From the NCBI RefSeq assembly GCF_028898945.1, contig NZ_CP118607.1, positions 2,218,001 through 2,282,000 of the forward strand: DNA of 64,000 nucleotides, in the 5' to 3' direction. The translations under genes and the position numbers were made by a program. A model generated the notes under the pieces. It did not search any database. It was not told the DNA's origin and saw only the letters and a list, made by a program, of their open reading frames with translations. The DNA is from Pseudomonas sp. PSKL.D1 (lineage in GTDB: Bacteria; Pseudomonadota; Gammaproteobacteria; Pseudomonadales; Pseudomonadaceae). Positions 1 through 8,961 of this stretch are shown piece after piece (the first letter of the stretch is position 1; every line of letters starts with the position of its first letter).

Positions 1-75
1 GTGATGCGCCCCTTTTGCATTTGGCGGTAATATCGAGGCTTGCATCCCTTCCATTCCAACAAGTACAGGAAGCGT

Positions 76-573
76 ATGAACCCACAAGCACTCTCGCTGC
101 AGGCGCTGGCCGCGCCTGACGGCACCTGCTACGGCTGCGGCTGCTCGCACCCCGGCGGCCTGCACATTGAAAGCCACTGGGACGCTGACGGCATCCACCT
201 GCTGAGCCGGCACTCCCCCGACAGCACATTCATCGGTTGGCCCGGCCTGGTTTACGGCGGCTTGCTGGCGATGCTGGTCGACTGCCATTCCAACTGGACG
301 GCCATGGCCTACCACTACCGCGCAGAGGGGCGCGAGGCGGGCAGCTTGCCGCGCATCGATTGCGTTACCGGCAGCCTCGGCCTGAACTACCTCAAGCCAA
401 CGCCCATGGGTGTCGAGTTGCTGCTCAAGGCGCGCGTTGAAGGTGAGGTCGGTCGCAAAACCCGTGTGCTGTGCGAGGTGTGGGCCGGTGATGTACTGAC
501 CGTCAGCGCTGATTCGGTGTTCGTCCGGGTAGACACTGAAAAACTGAAGCTCAAGGCCCACGGCCTGGGCTGA
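76..573 (+). CDS. PaaI-family (hotdog-fold) thioesterase
   Basis: Predicted 165-residue hotdog-fold protein of the PaaI/YiiD thioesterase family, which hydrolyses acyl-CoA or related thioesters in the cytoplasm. The N-terminus has a Cys-rich patch (CYGCGCSHPGGL) typical of this subgroup. A central segment, WPGLVYGGLLAMLVDCHSN, matches the 'GG.....D' hotdog helix, in which the Asp or nearby polar residues act in catalysis. I chose the ATG at 76 because ACAGGA lies just upstream; an in-frame ATG at 40 has no ribosome-binding site. The physiological substrate is unknown. The gene is monocistronic as far as the window shows, and the next gene is 280 bp away. Confidence 0.8.
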   Translation: MNPQALSLQALAAPDGTCYGCGCSHPGGLHIESHWDADGIHLLSRHSPDSTFIGWPGLVYGGLLAMLVDCHSNWTAMAYHYRAEGREAGSLPRIDCVTGSLGLNYLKPTPMGVELLLKARVEGEVGRKTRVLCEVWAGDVLTVSADSVFVRVDTEKLKLKAHGLG

Positions 574-856
574 ACATGATCGTAAGGCCCACCAGCTGTT
601 GAAATTTCCCGCAGTGCTTGGGGAATATGCCTTATAGGGGCGACTCGCTTTTCGGAATAGTCTGGCCGCGTTTTCACTACAAGACGCCCAGAATGTTCAT
701 TGTTACTCCCTTCACGCTCCTCCCTAACCCGCCCTGCTGACGCGGCTGGGGCTTTTGCGAGCATTCTGGACCCATTCCAACCTTCTGCAATGACACTCCG
801 GCCACGGCGAATGCCGCGTGCCCAACGTGTCGCAGGCGCATACAAGGAGATCCTTC
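574..856. other. Intergenic region with no recognised gene
   Basis: 283 bp between the thioesterase and the DUF4398 lipoprotein gene. It is more AT-rich than its flanks. An 8-bp inverted repeat, CCAGAATG (688-695) and CATTCTGG (762-769), is visible, but I see no convincing promoter hexamers, small ORF with a ribosome-binding site, or terminator. It presumably carries the promoter of the lipoprotein pair. Confidence 0.4.
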
Positions 857-1252
857 ATGCGTGCCAGATTCATTTCCAAAGCGTTGCCAGCTGCCGGGTT
901 CTTGATGCTGCTGGGCGGTTGCGCCAGCGCCATCGTCCCCAGCGAGCAGATCGAGTTGACCCGCAGCGCCGTCAACCGGGCGGTGTCTGCCGATGCCACG
1001 CAGTACGCACCGGTGGAGATGCGCGCAGCGCAGGACAAACTCAGCGCCATGGACCGCGCACTGGGCCAGCAGGACCTCGAGACCGTTCGCGACCTGGCTG
1101 AACTGGCCGAGGCCGATGCCCGCCTTGCCGAGCGCAAGGCACTGGCGAGCAAGAACCAGGAGCAACTGGAAAATGCGCGCAAAGGCATCGATGTGCTCAA
1201 GCAAGAGATGCTTGAAGCGCCGCAGGGCACCCCGGCCGATATCACTCAATAA
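857..1252 (+). CDS. DUF4398-domain outer-membrane lipoprotein
   Basis: A 131-residue lipoprotein. The N-terminus is basic, followed by a hydrophobic run and the lipobox LLGGC with Cys22 as the predicted lipidated residue; the next residue is Ala, not Asp, so Lol-dependent transfer to the outer membrane is expected. The mature part is a charged, helical DUF4398 domain (residues about 35-110) rich in Ala, Glu and Arg. The start at 857 is preceded by AAGGAG. An upstream in-frame ATG at 818 would bury the signal peptide. The gene is 11 bp upstream of an OmpA-like lipoprotein with a similar helical N-terminal region, so the two probably form one envelope-associated operon. Exact role unknown. Confidence 0.85.
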   Translation: MRARFISKALPAAGFLMLLGGCASAIVPSEQIELTRSAVNRAVSADATQYAPVEMRAAQDKLSAMDRALGQQDLETVRDLAELAEADARLAERKALASKNQEQLENARKGIDVLKQEMLEAPQGTPADITQ

Positions 1253-1263
1253 AGGTAGCGAAC

Positions 1264-2037
1264 ATGTCCAAGATCAATCTGTTGCCTGCAGTGTCACTGC
1301 TGGCACTGGTGCTGGCCGGCTGCAGCACGACACCTGAAAACGCCAAGCTGCTGGAAGCGCGTGAGGCGTTCACGCAGTTGCAGGGCAAGCCGGCCTCCAG
1401 CCGTATAGCTGCCCTGGAAACCCAGGAAGCCAGCGTGGCGCTGACCAAGGCTGAAGCGCAATCGCTGAAAAATCGCAAGGCTCCTGAAGTCGAGCACCTC
1501 GCCTATCTGGCCCATCGCAAAATCGAAACCGCCGAACAGACCATTCTGCTGCGCCAGGCGGAAGTCGGCCTGCAGGGTATCGAGGCGCAGCGCACCCAGG
1601 CCCGCCTGGACGTTCGCACCGCGCAACTGAAGGCGCTGCAGGCACTCAAGGCCAAGCAGACCGAACGCGGCACAGTGGTTACTTTTGGTGATGTGCTGTT
1701 CGACACCGGTCGTGCCGAGTTGCGTGGAGGCAGCCAGCGCAATATCCAGCAGTTGGCCGAGTACCTGCGCGCCAACCCGGAACGCAAGGTGCTGGTGGAA
1801 GGCTTTACCGACTCCACCGGCGGCGACGCCTTCAACCAGCAACTGTCCGAGCGCCGGGCCGCTTCGGTGGCTAATGCATTGCGCCGCCAGGGCGTGTCGG
1901 CTGAGCGGATTGCCAGTGCTGGTTATGGCAAGGAGTATCCGGTAGCGGGCAACGCGGATGCTCAATCGCGGCAGCTGAACCGTCGTGTAGAAGTGGTCAT
2001 CTCGCAAGGCGCCGATGCAGTAGCTCCGCGCTTCTGA
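1264..2037 (+). CDS. OmpA-family lipoprotein with DUF4398-like N-terminus
   Basis: A 257-residue lipoprotein (lipobox LVLAGC, Cys20). Residues about 25-125 form a helical DUF4398-like region. Residues about 135-250 are an OmpA C-terminal, peptidoglycan-binding domain: FGDVLFDTGRAEL, then LVEGFTDSTG, LSERRAASVANAL and the terminal NRRVEVVIS. The Asp and Arg of the TDS and NRR motifs are those that bind diaminopimelate in this family. It should tether the outer membrane to peptidoglycan. It lies 11 bp after the DUF4398 lipoprotein gene, in the same operon. Family assignment is firm; the specific function is not known. Confidence 0.9.
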   Translation: MSKINLLPAVSLLALVLAGCSTTPENAKLLEAREAFTQLQGKPASSRIAALETQEASVALTKAEAQSLKNRKAPEVEHLAYLAHRKIETAEQTILLRQAEVGLQGIEAQRTQARLDVRTAQLKALQALKAKQTERGTVVTFGDVLFDTGRAELRGGSQRNIQQLAEYLRANPERKVLVEGFTDSTGGDAFNQQLSERRAASVANALRRQGVSAERIASAGYGKEYPVAGNADAQSRQLNRRVEVVISQGADAVAPRF

Positions 2038-2103
2038 TGGTTGCCAGGGCGCGGTGCAACGCCGCGCCTTTGGCCGGGATGGTCAAATGGCAACATTGTC
2101 CCT

Positions 2104-2123
2104 AAAGTGGCTGCTTCCACTTT
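2104..2123. promoter_or_regulatory. Perfect 7-bp inverted repeat before the GST gene
   Basis: AAAGTGG, a 6-nt spacer CTGCTT, then CCACTTT, ending 14 bp before the GST start codon. It could be an operator half-site pair or a 5'-leader hairpin. There is no run of T after it, so it is not a terminator for the upstream gene. Confidence 0.4.
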
Positions 2124-2137
2124 TGCAGGGACCGAGC

Positions 2138-2833
2138 ATGACTGATCTGAGCGCATTCCCCATCACCCGCAAATGGCCGGCGCAACACCCCGAGCGCCTG
2201 CAGCTTTACTCCTTGCCAACCCCGAACGGGGTCAAGGTGTCGATCATGCTGGAAGAGATCGGCATGCCTTACGAGGCGCACAAGGTCAGCTTCGACACCG
2301 ATGACCAACTGACTCCCGAATTCATCTCCCTGAGCGCCAACAACAAGATCCCTGCGATTCTGGACCCCAATGGCCCGGGCGGGCAGCCGCTGCCGCTGTT
2401 CGAGTCAGGCGCCATCCTGCAGTACCTGGCAGAGAAGAGCGGCCAGTTGCTCAGCGCCGACCCGGCCATTCGTTACCAGACGCTTCAGTGGCTGATGTTC
2501 CAGATGGGTGGCATTGGGCCAATGTTCGGGCAGGTAGGCTTCTTTCATTTCTTTGCCGGTAAAGACTATGAAGACAAACGGCCTCGGGACCGTTATGTAA
2601 ACGAATCAAAGCGTTTGCTGGGTGTGCTGGACCGCCATCTGCAAGGCAAGGAATGGATGGTGGGCGAGTACAGCATCGCCGATATCGCCATTTTCCCCTG
2701 GGTGCGCAACCTGGTGGAACGCTACAACGCGCGTGAGTTGGTCGGTTTCGATCAGTTCAAGGACGTACAGCGTGTTCTGGCCACCTTCCTGGAGCGCCCT
2801 GCGGTACAAAGAGGTCTGAAAATTCCGGGCTGA
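2138..2833 (+). CDS. Glutathione S-transferase, Ure2p/YfcG-like
   Basis: A cytosolic 231-residue glutathione transferase. The thioredoxin-fold N-domain (residues about 20-105) contains LYSLPTPNGVKVSIMLEE, where the SLPTPNG turn holds the glutathione-activating position, and the cis-Pro and Glu-Ser pair NKIPAIL...LFESGAILQYL that binds the glutathione gamma-glutamyl group. The helical C-domain (about 115-225) has the GEYSIADIAIFPW capping motif. Length and motifs fit the YfcG/Ure2p-like class, often disulfide-bond reductases or peroxidases. The ATG at 2138 was chosen over the upstream in-frame ATG because the upstream extension covers a palindromic leader. Monocistronic, convergent with the phosphate transporter gene. 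Confidence 0.88.
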   Translation: MTDLSAFPITRKWPAQHPERLQLYSLPTPNGVKVSIMLEEIGMPYEAHKVSFDTDDQLTPEFISLSANNKIPAILDPNGPGGQPLPLFESGAILQYLAEKSGQLLSADPAIRYQTLQWLMFQMGGIGPMFGQVGFFHFFAGKDYEDKRPRDRYVNESKRLLGVLDRHLQGKEWMVGEYSIADIAIFPWVRNLVERYNARELVGFDQFKDVQRVLATFLERPAVQRGLKIPG

Positions 2834-2870
2834 CGCTCACGTCGAACAACGGCGATGTGGCGAGCTGGTT

Positions 2871-4481
2871 TCAGAAAACCTGGCTCAGAAGCCAGTAAAG
2901 GCCACCCGCCAGTATCATCGCCGCTGGTAATGTCAGTACCCACGCCATCAACAAGTTGATCAGTGTCCGCTTCTGAACCCCCGAGCCATTGGCCACCATG
3001 GTTCCGGCCACGCCAGAGCTCAACACATGGGTGGTCGACACCGGCAATCCGAACATGTCCGCCGCGCCGATGGTGCACATGGCAACCACCTCTGCCGAGG
3101 CGCCCTGGGCGTAGCTCAGGTGCGTCTTGCCGATTTTTTCGCCTACGGTGACCACGATGCGCCGCCAGCCGACCATGGTCCCCAGGCCCAGGGCGATGGC
3201 CACGGCAACCTTGACCCAAAGGGGGATGTAGCGGGTGGCATCGTCCAGCTGGGCCTTGAACAGTTGCACGTGGCTGCGGGTGTCGGCATCGAGCGCCACC
3301 AACTGATGCTTGTCGATCAGGCGAATGGCTTCGCTGGTCAGGTACATGTCGTTGCGCACATTGGCCATGGCTTCGGCCGGCACGCGCTTGAGCGAGCCGT
3401 AGCCTTTGACTTCTTCACCGATCATGCCGGTGAGTGCAGCCAATGCTGGCACCAGTTGTGGGCTGGGCTTGGGTTCGGTAATGAACAGCGTCAGCGCTTG
3501 ACGAGGGTCGGCGGGTGCAGGGTGCGGGTCGCTGCGTACCAGCGCCTGGCGTGTCACTTCGGCAATGGCGGAGAACTGCAACGCCTGTTCGTTGGGCATG
3601 GTCTTGTTCAGGGCATAAGCCATGGGCAGTGTGCCGACCAGAATCAGCATGATCAGGCCCATGCCTTTTTGCCCGTCGTTGGAACCGTGGGCGAAGGAAA
3701 CGCCGGTGCAGGTCAGGATCAACGTGCCGCGGATCCACCAAGGGGGCGGGGTGCGGCCTTCCGGGGCCTGGTAGAGTGCTTTGTTCTTGACCAGCGCGCG
3801 CAGGGCCAGCAGTAGCAAGGCCGCGCAGGCAAAGCCGATCAGCGGTGAAAACAGCAGCGCGTAGCCCACTTTGCTGGCCTGGGCCCAGTCCACGCCGCTG
3901 GTGCCGTCACGGCCATGCATCAGTGCGTTTGCCACGCCCACGCCGATGATCGAGCCGATCAGGGTATGTGACGAGGAGGCCGGCAAGCCCAGCCACCAGG
4001 TGCCGAGGTTCCAGATGATCGCGGCCAGCAGCAGGGCGAACACCATTGCAAAACCCGCGCTGGAGCCTACCTGCAGAATCAGCTCGACGGGCAGCAGGGC
4101 GATGATGCCGAATGCCACCGCGCCGCTGGAGAGCAGCACGCCCAGAAAGTTGAAAAAACCGGACCAGACCACCGCCACCGGCGCCGGCAGTGAGTGCGTG
4201 TAGATCACCGTGGCCACGGCATTGGCGGTATCGTGGAAGCCGTTGACGAATTCGAAGCCCAGCGCTATCAGCAGTGCCAGCCCAAGCAGCAGAAAAGGGG
4301 TGGCAGTCGTGATCACCGTACCGCTGGCAGCAACATCTTGTTTAAGGCTCCAGGCTGTGTAGGCAACACCGGCCATCAGCAACGCGAAAAACAGAAAGAG
4401 GGTGACGCGCCCGGGTTTGTGTGACAGTTGCGGGCGGGAATGGGCCAGTTGCGGCTGGCTGGCCAGTGACGGGGTTGCCAT
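2871..4481 (-). CDS. Inorganic phosphate transporter, PiT family
   Basis: A 536-residue inner-membrane low-affinity phosphate:cation symporter. The duplicated PiT signature is present: GFEFVNGFHDTANAVATVIYT in the N-terminal half and PVSTTHVLSSGVAGTMVANG in the C-terminal half, with GLPASSSHTLIGSIIG as the first-half counterpart. About ten to twelve membrane segments flank a long central soluble loop (roughly residues 285-385), a length typical of PitA-like proteins. I start at the ATG at 4481, which has GGAG eight bases upstream. The open frame runs further 5' to 4862, but that stretch overlaps the divergent GNAT gene and is not protein-like. Single gene, divergent from the acetyltransferase. 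Confidence 0.92.
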   Translation of the reverse strand: MATPSLASQPQLAHSRPQLSHKPGRVTLFLFFALLMAGVAYTAWSLKQDVAASGTVITTATPFLLLGLALLIALGFEFVNGFHDTANAVATVIYTHSLPAPVAVVWSGFFNFLGVLLSSGAVAFGIIALLPVELILQVGSSAGFAMVFALLLAAIIWNLGTWWLGLPASSSHTLIGSIIGVGVANALMHGRDGTSGVDWAQASKVGYALLFSPLIGFACAALLLLALRALVKNKALYQAPEGRTPPPWWIRGTLILTCTGVSFAHGSNDGQKGMGLIMLILVGTLPMAYALNKTMPNEQALQFSAIAEVTRQALVRSDPHPAPADPRQALTLFITEPKPSPQLVPALAALTGMIGEEVKGYGSLKRVPAEAMANVRNDMYLTSEAIRLIDKHQLVALDADTRSHVQLFKAQLDDATRYIPLWVKVAVAIALGLGTMVGWRRIVVTVGEKIGKTHLSYAQGASAEVVAMCTIGAADMFGLPVSTTHVLSSGVAGTMVANGSGVQKRTLINLLMAWVLTLPAAMILAGGLYWLLSQVF

Positions 4482-4631
4482 GGTGGCTCCGGTTGGCGAG
4501 GGGCAAAGGTGCCGAAGGCACTGAGCATAGAAACAAATCGAAACCTGGGCGTGACCTCGGTCAATGGAATGCCTAGGCTTTGGAGAGGTGGTGGGAGTGA
4601 GTGAGTACCTTGATCTGCAAGCAAGCTGTCT

Positions 4632-5066
4632 ATGGCCATTGAATTGAGGCGCGCGACCGATCGTCAGCTCGACTTTGCCCGTGACCTGACCCGTCGGGCG
4701 ATGTTGCCGTATTACCGTGAATTCGACCTGTTGTGGATTGAAGAAGCGTTCAATGAGGCCTGGGGGTGGCGTGAGCAGTGGTTGGTGGTTGAGGGTGATA
4801 CGCTGATGGGGTATTTCAGCCTGAGCCAGGATCGCCAGGCGTTGTTCATTCGGGAACTGCATTTATTGCCTGAGTATCGCGGGCGCGGGGTCGGTAGCTG
4901 GGTGCTTGAGGCATTGGCGCGTTGGACGCAGGAAAGACAGTTACCGTTGTTGCGATTGATGGTGTTCAAGAGCAACCCGGCGCGAGAATTGTATGTGCGT
5001 CAAGGGTTTGTGGTGATGGGCGACGATGGTTGTTTTGTACGCATGCAGCGTGTCATCGCTGGTTGA
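4632..5066 (+). CDS. GNAT-family N-acetyltransferase
   Basis: A 144-residue Gcn5-related acetyltransferase. Motif A (RELHLLPEYRGRGVGSWVLEAL, residues about 76-97) contains the Q/R-x-x-G-x-G/A pyrophosphate loop that binds acetyl-CoA. Motif B follows, with KSNPARELYVRQGFVVMGDDG, the usual 'N..A...Y...GF' ending. The acceptor substrate cannot be deduced. It is transcribed divergently from the phosphate transporter gene and 120 bp upstream of an XRE regulator; it may be co-transcribed with that regulator or independent. Confidence 0.88.
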   Translation: MAIELRRATDRQLDFARDLTRRAMLPYYREFDLLWIEEAFNEAWGWREQWLVVEGDTLMGYFSLSQDRQALFIRELHLLPEYRGRGVGSWVLEALARWTQERQLPLLRLMVFKSNPARELYVRQGFVVMGDDGCFVRMQRVIAG

Positions 5067-5129
5067 TGGCCTACTAATGGCTTGCGGCGTCAGCACTTGG
5101 GCGGCATAGTGACCGCTCAGTCTGCATCT

Positions 5130-5147
5130 GCTCACAGGAACGTGAGC
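5130..5147. promoter_or_regulatory. Inverted repeat upstream of the XRE regulator
   Basis: GCTCAC, six bases AGGAAC, then GTGAGC, 39 bp before the XRE start codon. An outer CCGCTCA/TGAGCGG relation extends the symmetry. A plausible autoregulatory operator for the XRE protein, by position only. Confidence 0.35.
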
Positions 5148-5186
5148 GGTATCCAGTGACGATAAGGGAAGAAGGAGAAACGTCAT

Positions 5187-5576
5187 ATGAAAGGACTCGG
5201 TCCGCGCCTAAGGGAAGAGCGTGAGCGGTTGGGCATGACCCAGCGGGTATTCGGCGATATCGGTGGTGTCGAGCCCAATGCTCAGGGGAAGTATGAGAGC
5301 GGCGAGCGTACGCCGAGAGTGGATTATCTGGCGGCATTGGCGGCCAAAGGTGTGGATGCGTCCTACGTGCTGAGCGGCCAGCGCACGCCGGCACCACTGG
5401 AGAGCCTGACCTCGGATGAAACCGCTCTACTGGGCGCGTTTCGGCGATTGCCCGCAGAAGACCAGGCCGCCTTCTGGCATTTGCTGGGGCGTGTGCTGGG
5501 GGCGGGCAGCCGGCCGGAAGCATCACCGCCAGTGCGCGCAGTGCGTCAGACGTTTCTTAAGGAAGTATTACGCTAG
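5187..5576 (+). CDS. XRE-family transcriptional regulator
   Basis: A 129-residue DNA-binding protein with a Cro/CI helix-turn-helix at residues about 5-60 (LREERERLGMTQRVFGDIGGV, then GKYESGERTPRVDYL). The C-terminal half is a short, partly helical tail without a recognised sensor domain. An AAGGAG ribosome-binding site precedes the ATG. It sits 63 bp before gacA in the same direction. Small solo XRE proteins like this usually autoregulate, and an inverted repeat just upstream fits that. A role in gacA expression is possible but is only inferred from position. Confidence 0.85.
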   Translation: MKGLGPRLREERERLGMTQRVFGDIGGVEPNAQGKYESGERTPRVDYLAALAAKGVDASYVLSGQRTPAPLESLTSDETALLGAFRRLPAEDQAAFWHLLGRVLGAGSRPEASPPVRAVRQTFLKEVLR

Positions 5577-5639
5577 GTCCGCTGTGAAATTTTTTGTTAA
5601 GGTGTCGGGATCCAATCGCCCTGTTGACGAGGTGTCCGC

Positions 5640-6278
5640 TTGATTAGGGTCCTAGTGGTCGATGACCACGATCTGGTACGAACCGGTATTACCCGCATGC
5701 TGGCCGACATCGACGGGTTGCAGGTGGTGGGTGAAGGGGATTCGGGCGAAGCGGCACTCAAGCTGGCCCGTGAACTCAAGCCGGATGTCGTGCTGATGGA
5801 CGTCAAGATGCCTGGGATCGGCGGCCTTGAAGCCACCCGCAAACTGCTGCGCAGCCACCCGGACATCAAGGTGGTTGCGGTGACCGTGTGCGAAGAAGAC
5901 CCGTTCCCGACCCGGCTGATGCAGGCCGGCGCGGCAGGCTACCTGACCAAGGGCGCGGGCCTGGATGAGATGGTGCAGGCCATCCGTTTGGCTTTTGCCG
6001 GCCAGCGCTATATCAGCCCGCAGATTGCCCAGCAGCTGGCGCTTAAATCGTTCCAACCCCAGGGCTCGCCATTCGACGCGCTGTCGGAGCGGGAAATCCA
6101 GATCGCCCTGATGATTGTCGGTTGCCAGAAGGTGCAGATCATCTCGGACAAGTTGTGCCTGTCCCCCAAGACCGTCAATACTTACCGTTATCGGATTTTC
6201 GAAAAACTCTCGGTCACCAGCGACGTCGAACTGACGTTGCTGGCCGTTCGCCACGGTATGGTCGACGCAAGCCTGTAA
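5640..6278 (+). CDS. gacA: Response regulator GacA (UvrY/LuxR family)
   Basis: A 212-residue response regulator, the output half of the GacS/GacA system that activates the small RNAs RsmY and RsmZ and so controls secondary metabolism, biofilm and motility. The receiver domain (1-120) has acidic DD8-9, phospho-acceptor Asp54 (VVLMDVKMPG) and Lys104 (YLTKGAG). The LuxR-type helix-turn-helix (about 145-205) contains LSEREIQIALMIVGC and LCLSPKTVNTYRYRIFEKL. The start codon is TTG at 5640, preceded by GACGAGG; this rare start is characteristic of Pseudomonas gacA and gives the exact family N-terminus MIRVLVVDD. The gene is followed after 6 bp by uvrC, the conserved gacA-uvrC arrangement. Confidence 0.97.
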   Translation: MIRVLVVDDHDLVRTGITRMLADIDGLQVVGEGDSGEAALKLARELKPDVVLMDVKMPGIGGLEATRKLLRSHPDIKVVAVTVCEEDPFPTRLMQAGAAGYLTKGAGLDEMVQAIRLAFAGQRYISPQIAQQLALKSFQPQGSPFDALSEREIQIALMIVGCQKVQIISDKLCLSPKTVNTYRYRIFEKLSVTSDVELTLLAVRHGMVDASL

Positions 6279-6284
6279 AAATTC

Positions 6285-8108
6285 ATGTCACACGTCTTTG
6301 ATGCCAGCGCTTTCCTGGCGACCTGCAGTGGTCGCCCGGGCGTGTACCGAATGTTCGACGCCGAGGCGCGGCTGCTCTACGTGGGCAAGGCCAAGAACCT
6401 CAAGAAACGCCTGACCAGTTACTTCCGCAAGACGGGCCTTGCGCCGAAGACCGCTGCGCTGGTGGGGCGGATCGCGCAGGTCGAAACCACCATTACCGCC
6501 AACGAAACCGAGGCCCTGCTGCTTGAGCAGACGCTGATCAAGGAATGGCGGCCGCCGTATAACATTCTGTTACGCGACGACAAATCCTACCCGTATGTAT
6601 TTTTGTCAGACGGTGAGTTCCCTCGCCTGGGGATTCACCGGGGGGCCAAAAAAGCCAAAGGGCGGTATTTTGGCCCTTATCCCAGCGCCGGCGCCATCCG
6701 CGAGAGCTTGAACCTGCTGCAAAAGACGTTCTCCGTGCGCCAGTGCGAAGACAGTTATTACGCCAACCGTACCCGCCCGTGCCTGCAATACCAGATCAAG
6801 CGTTGCAAGGGCCCCTGTGTGGGCCTGGTGGAGGCGGCGGAGTATGCAGAGGATGTGCGTCATTCGGTGATGTTCCTCGAAGGGCGTAGCCAGCAGTTGG
6901 GTAACGAGCTCAACGTCGAGATGGAAACGGCAGCCATGGCCCTCAACTTCGAAAAGGCCGCAGAGCTGCGTGACCAGATTGCCCTGCTGCGCCGCGTGCA
7001 AGACCAACAGTACATGGAAGGCGGCTCGGGCGATGTGGATGTGGTAGCTGCCTTCGTCAACCCCGGCGGCGCCTGCGTGCACCTGATCAGCGTGCGCGGC
7101 GGGCGCGTGCTGGGGAGCAAGAATTTTTTCCCGCAGGTGGGGATTGAGGAAGAAGTCGCCGAAGTCATGTCGGCGTTTTTGTCCCAGTACTACCTGGGTA
7201 ATGCCGAGCGCGAGCTCCCGGGCGAGTTGATCGTCAACGTGGTGCACGACGATTTCGAGGCCATCCGCGAAGCCGTGCACACATTGCGAGGCCGCGAGTT
7301 GACCATCAGCCACCGCGTGCGCGGCACGCGCGCACGTTGGCAGCAACTGGCCGTGACCAATGCCGAGCAAGCACTTAATGCGCGGCTGGCCAATCGTCAG
7401 CACATGGCCGCACGCTTCGAGGCCTTGGCCCAGGTGCTTGAGCTGGATGAAGTGCCGCAACGGCTGGAGTGCTATGACATCAGCCATTCCAGCGGCGAAG
7501 CCACGGTGGCCAGCTGCGTGGTGTTTGGCCCCGAAGGCCCGATCAAATCCGATTACCGCCGTTTCAATATTGAGGGCATCACCGCTGGCGATGATTACGC
7601 TGCCATGCATCAGGCCCTGACCCGCCGCTATGGGCGCATCAAGGATGGCGAAGGCAAACTGCCCGATGTGCTGCTGGTGGACGGCGGCAAGGGCCAGTTG
7701 AACATGGCCCGCGAAGTGATGCAGGAACTGGCATTCACCGACCTGACCTTGCTTGGCGTGGCCAAGGGGGTAACCCGCAAGGCCGGTTTTGAAACCCTCT
7801 ACCTCAATGACGTGGCCCACGAGTTCACCCTCAAGGGCGACAACCCGGCGCTGCACCTGATCCAGCAAATCCGCGATGAAGCGCACCGTTTTGCCATCAC
7901 CGGCCACCGCGCCCGCCGTGGCAAGGCGCGCCGCGTGTCGAGCCTGGAGGACGTTGCCGGGGTAGGGCCCAAGCGCCGCCGCGACCTGCTGAAACACTTC
8001 GGCGGCCTGCAAGAGCTCAACCGCGCCAGTATCGATGAAATCGCCAAAGCCCCCGGCATCAGTAAAAAGCTTGCCGAGTCGATTTATGCCAGCCTGCATA
8101 GCGAGTAG
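6285..8108 (+). CDS. uvrC: Excinuclease ABC subunit C
   Basis: UvrC, 607 residues, makes both incisions flanking a DNA lesion in the UvrABC nucleotide-excision repair complex. The N-terminal GIY-YIG nuclease (about 14-95) shows [28 protein letters not shown]. The UVR domain that contacts UvrB is near 203-238 ([21 protein letters not shown]). The RNase H-like 5' nuclease half includes [20 protein letters not shown] and [12 protein letters not shown]. Tandem helix-hairpin-helix motifs close the protein ([24 protein letters not shown], then [16 protein letters not shown]). There is no obvious ribosome-binding site six bases after gacA, so translational coupling to gacA is likely. Confidence 0.97.
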   Translation: MSHVFDASAFLATCSGRPGVYRMFDAEARLLYVGKAKNLKKRLTSYFRKTGLAPKTAALVGRIAQVETTITANETEALLLEQTLIKEWRPPYNILLRDDKSYPYVFLSDGEFPRLGIHRGAKKAKGRYFGPYPSAGAIRESLNLLQKTFSVRQCEDSYYANRTRPCLQYQIKRCKGPCVGLVEAAEYAEDVRHSVMFLEGRSQQLGNELNVEMETAAMALNFEKAAELRDQIALLRRVQDQQYMEGGSGDVDVVAAFVNPGGACVHLISVRGGRVLGSKNFFPQVGIEEEVAEVMSAFLSQYYLGNAERELPGELIVNVVHDDFEAIREAVHTLRGRELTISHRVRGTRARWQQLAVTNAEQALNARLANRQHMAARFEALAQVLELDEVPQRLECYDISHSSGEATVASCVVFGPEGPIKSDYRRFNIEGITAGDDYAAMHQALTRRYGRIKDGEGKLPDVLLVDGGKGQLNMAREVMQELAFTDLTLLGVAKGVTRKAGFETLYLNDVAHEFTLKGDNPALHLIQQIRDEAHRFAITGHRARRGKARRVSSLEDVAGVGPKRRRDLLKHFGGLQELNRASIDEIAKAPGISKKLAESIYASLHSE

Positions 8109-8141
8109 AATGCCGGGCTCAACCCGCAGCCAGTCGTACCG

Positions 8142-8702
8142 ATGAATATTCCAAACCTGCTCACCGTTCTACGCGTCCTGCTCATCCCGATCTTCATCCT
8201 GCTGTTCTATGTGCCCTATCACTGGAGCTACATGGCCGCCAGCACGGTGTTTGCCATTGCCGCCGCCACCGACTGGCTGGACGGCTACCTGGCGCGTCGG
8301 CTGCAGCAGAGCACGCCCTTTGGCGCCTTCCTCGACCCGGTGGCCGACAAGCTGATGGTGGCCGTGGCATTGGTGCTGCTGGTGCAGGTGCATGCCAACT
8401 TCTGGCTGACCTTGCCGGCGGCGGTGATCATCGGCCGTGAAATCGTGGTGTCGGCCCTTCGCGAGTGGATGGCCGAGCTGGGGGCGAGGGCGCATGTGGC
8501 GGTGTCCAACCTGGGCAAATGGAAGACGGCGGCGCAGATGCTGGCGCTGGTGATTTTGCTGGCCAACCCGCCGGCCGTGAGCTTCTGGGTGATTTTGGGC
8601 TATGGCTTGCTGCTGGTGGCCGCGGCGCTGACGTTGTGGTCGATGGCGCATTACCTGCTGGCCGCCTGGCCGCACCTGCGCGAAGGCTCCGAGCAGAAAT
8701 AA
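8142..8702 (+). CDS. pgsA: CDP-diacylglycerol-glycerol-3-phosphate 3-phosphatidyltransferase
   Basis: PgsA, 186 residues, an inner-membrane enzyme that transfers the phosphatidyl group of CDP-diacylglycerol to glycerol-3-phosphate, the committed step to phosphatidylglycerol and cardiolipin. The CDP-alcohol phosphotransferase signature D-x2-DG-x2-AR-x8-G-x3-D-x3-D is complete, with Asp44, Asp47, Asp65 and Asp69 as the metal-binding and catalytic aspartates (from [10 protein letters not shown] to LDPVADK). Four to five hydrophobic helices surround it. It follows uvrC by 33 bp and is probably in the gacA-uvrC-pgsA operon, a conserved Pseudomonas order. Confidence 0.96.
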   Translation: MNIPNLLTVLRVLLIPIFILLFYVPYHWSYMAASTVFAIAAATDWLDGYLARRLQQSTPFGAFLDPVADKLMVAVALVLLVQVHANFWLTLPAAVIIGREIVVSALREWMAELGARAHVAVSNLGKWKTAAQMLALVILLANPPAVSFWVILGYGLLLVAAALTLWSMAHYLLAAWPHLREGSEQK

Positions 8703-8724
8703 AAGTTTTTTTGAATCAAGGGGT

Positions 8725-8752
8725 TGACGCCGTTTTAGATATCGCTAGAATG
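8725..8752 (+). promoter_or_regulatory. Sigma-70 promoter of tRNA-Gly
   Basis: TTGACG (8725-8730), a 16-bp spacer and TAGAAT (8747-8752). The expected start is about 6-8 bases further on, directly before the mature 5' end of tRNA-Gly at 8767. Both hexamers are near consensus. Confidence 0.8.
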
Positions 8753-8766
8753 GCACCCATCACGAC

Positions 8767-8842
<76 letters not shown>

Positions 8843-8884
8843 AATATAGGCTTGTAGATTTCCACGGAAATTTGTAAGTCGTCG

Positions 8885-8911
8885 AAAAAAAGGGCCGAAA
8901 GGCCCTTTTTT
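8885..8911 (+). terminator. Rho-independent terminator after tRNA-Gly
   Basis: A7 then GGGCC, loop GAAA, GGCCC and T6. The A-tract and T-tract flank a GC stem, so it can act in both directions, ending the tRNA transcript and, on the other strand, the leftward gene ending at 8962. Confidence 0.9.
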
Positions 8912-8961
8912 CGTTCCTGCGAGTTGGCGCTTGTGCTGGCCAGGTTGATCCCGCCCGGTGC

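Noticed and set aside
4482..4862. 5' extension of the phosphate transporter frame
   Set aside because: It overlaps the divergent GNAT gene, lacks a ribosome-binding site, and the transporter family starts near 4481.
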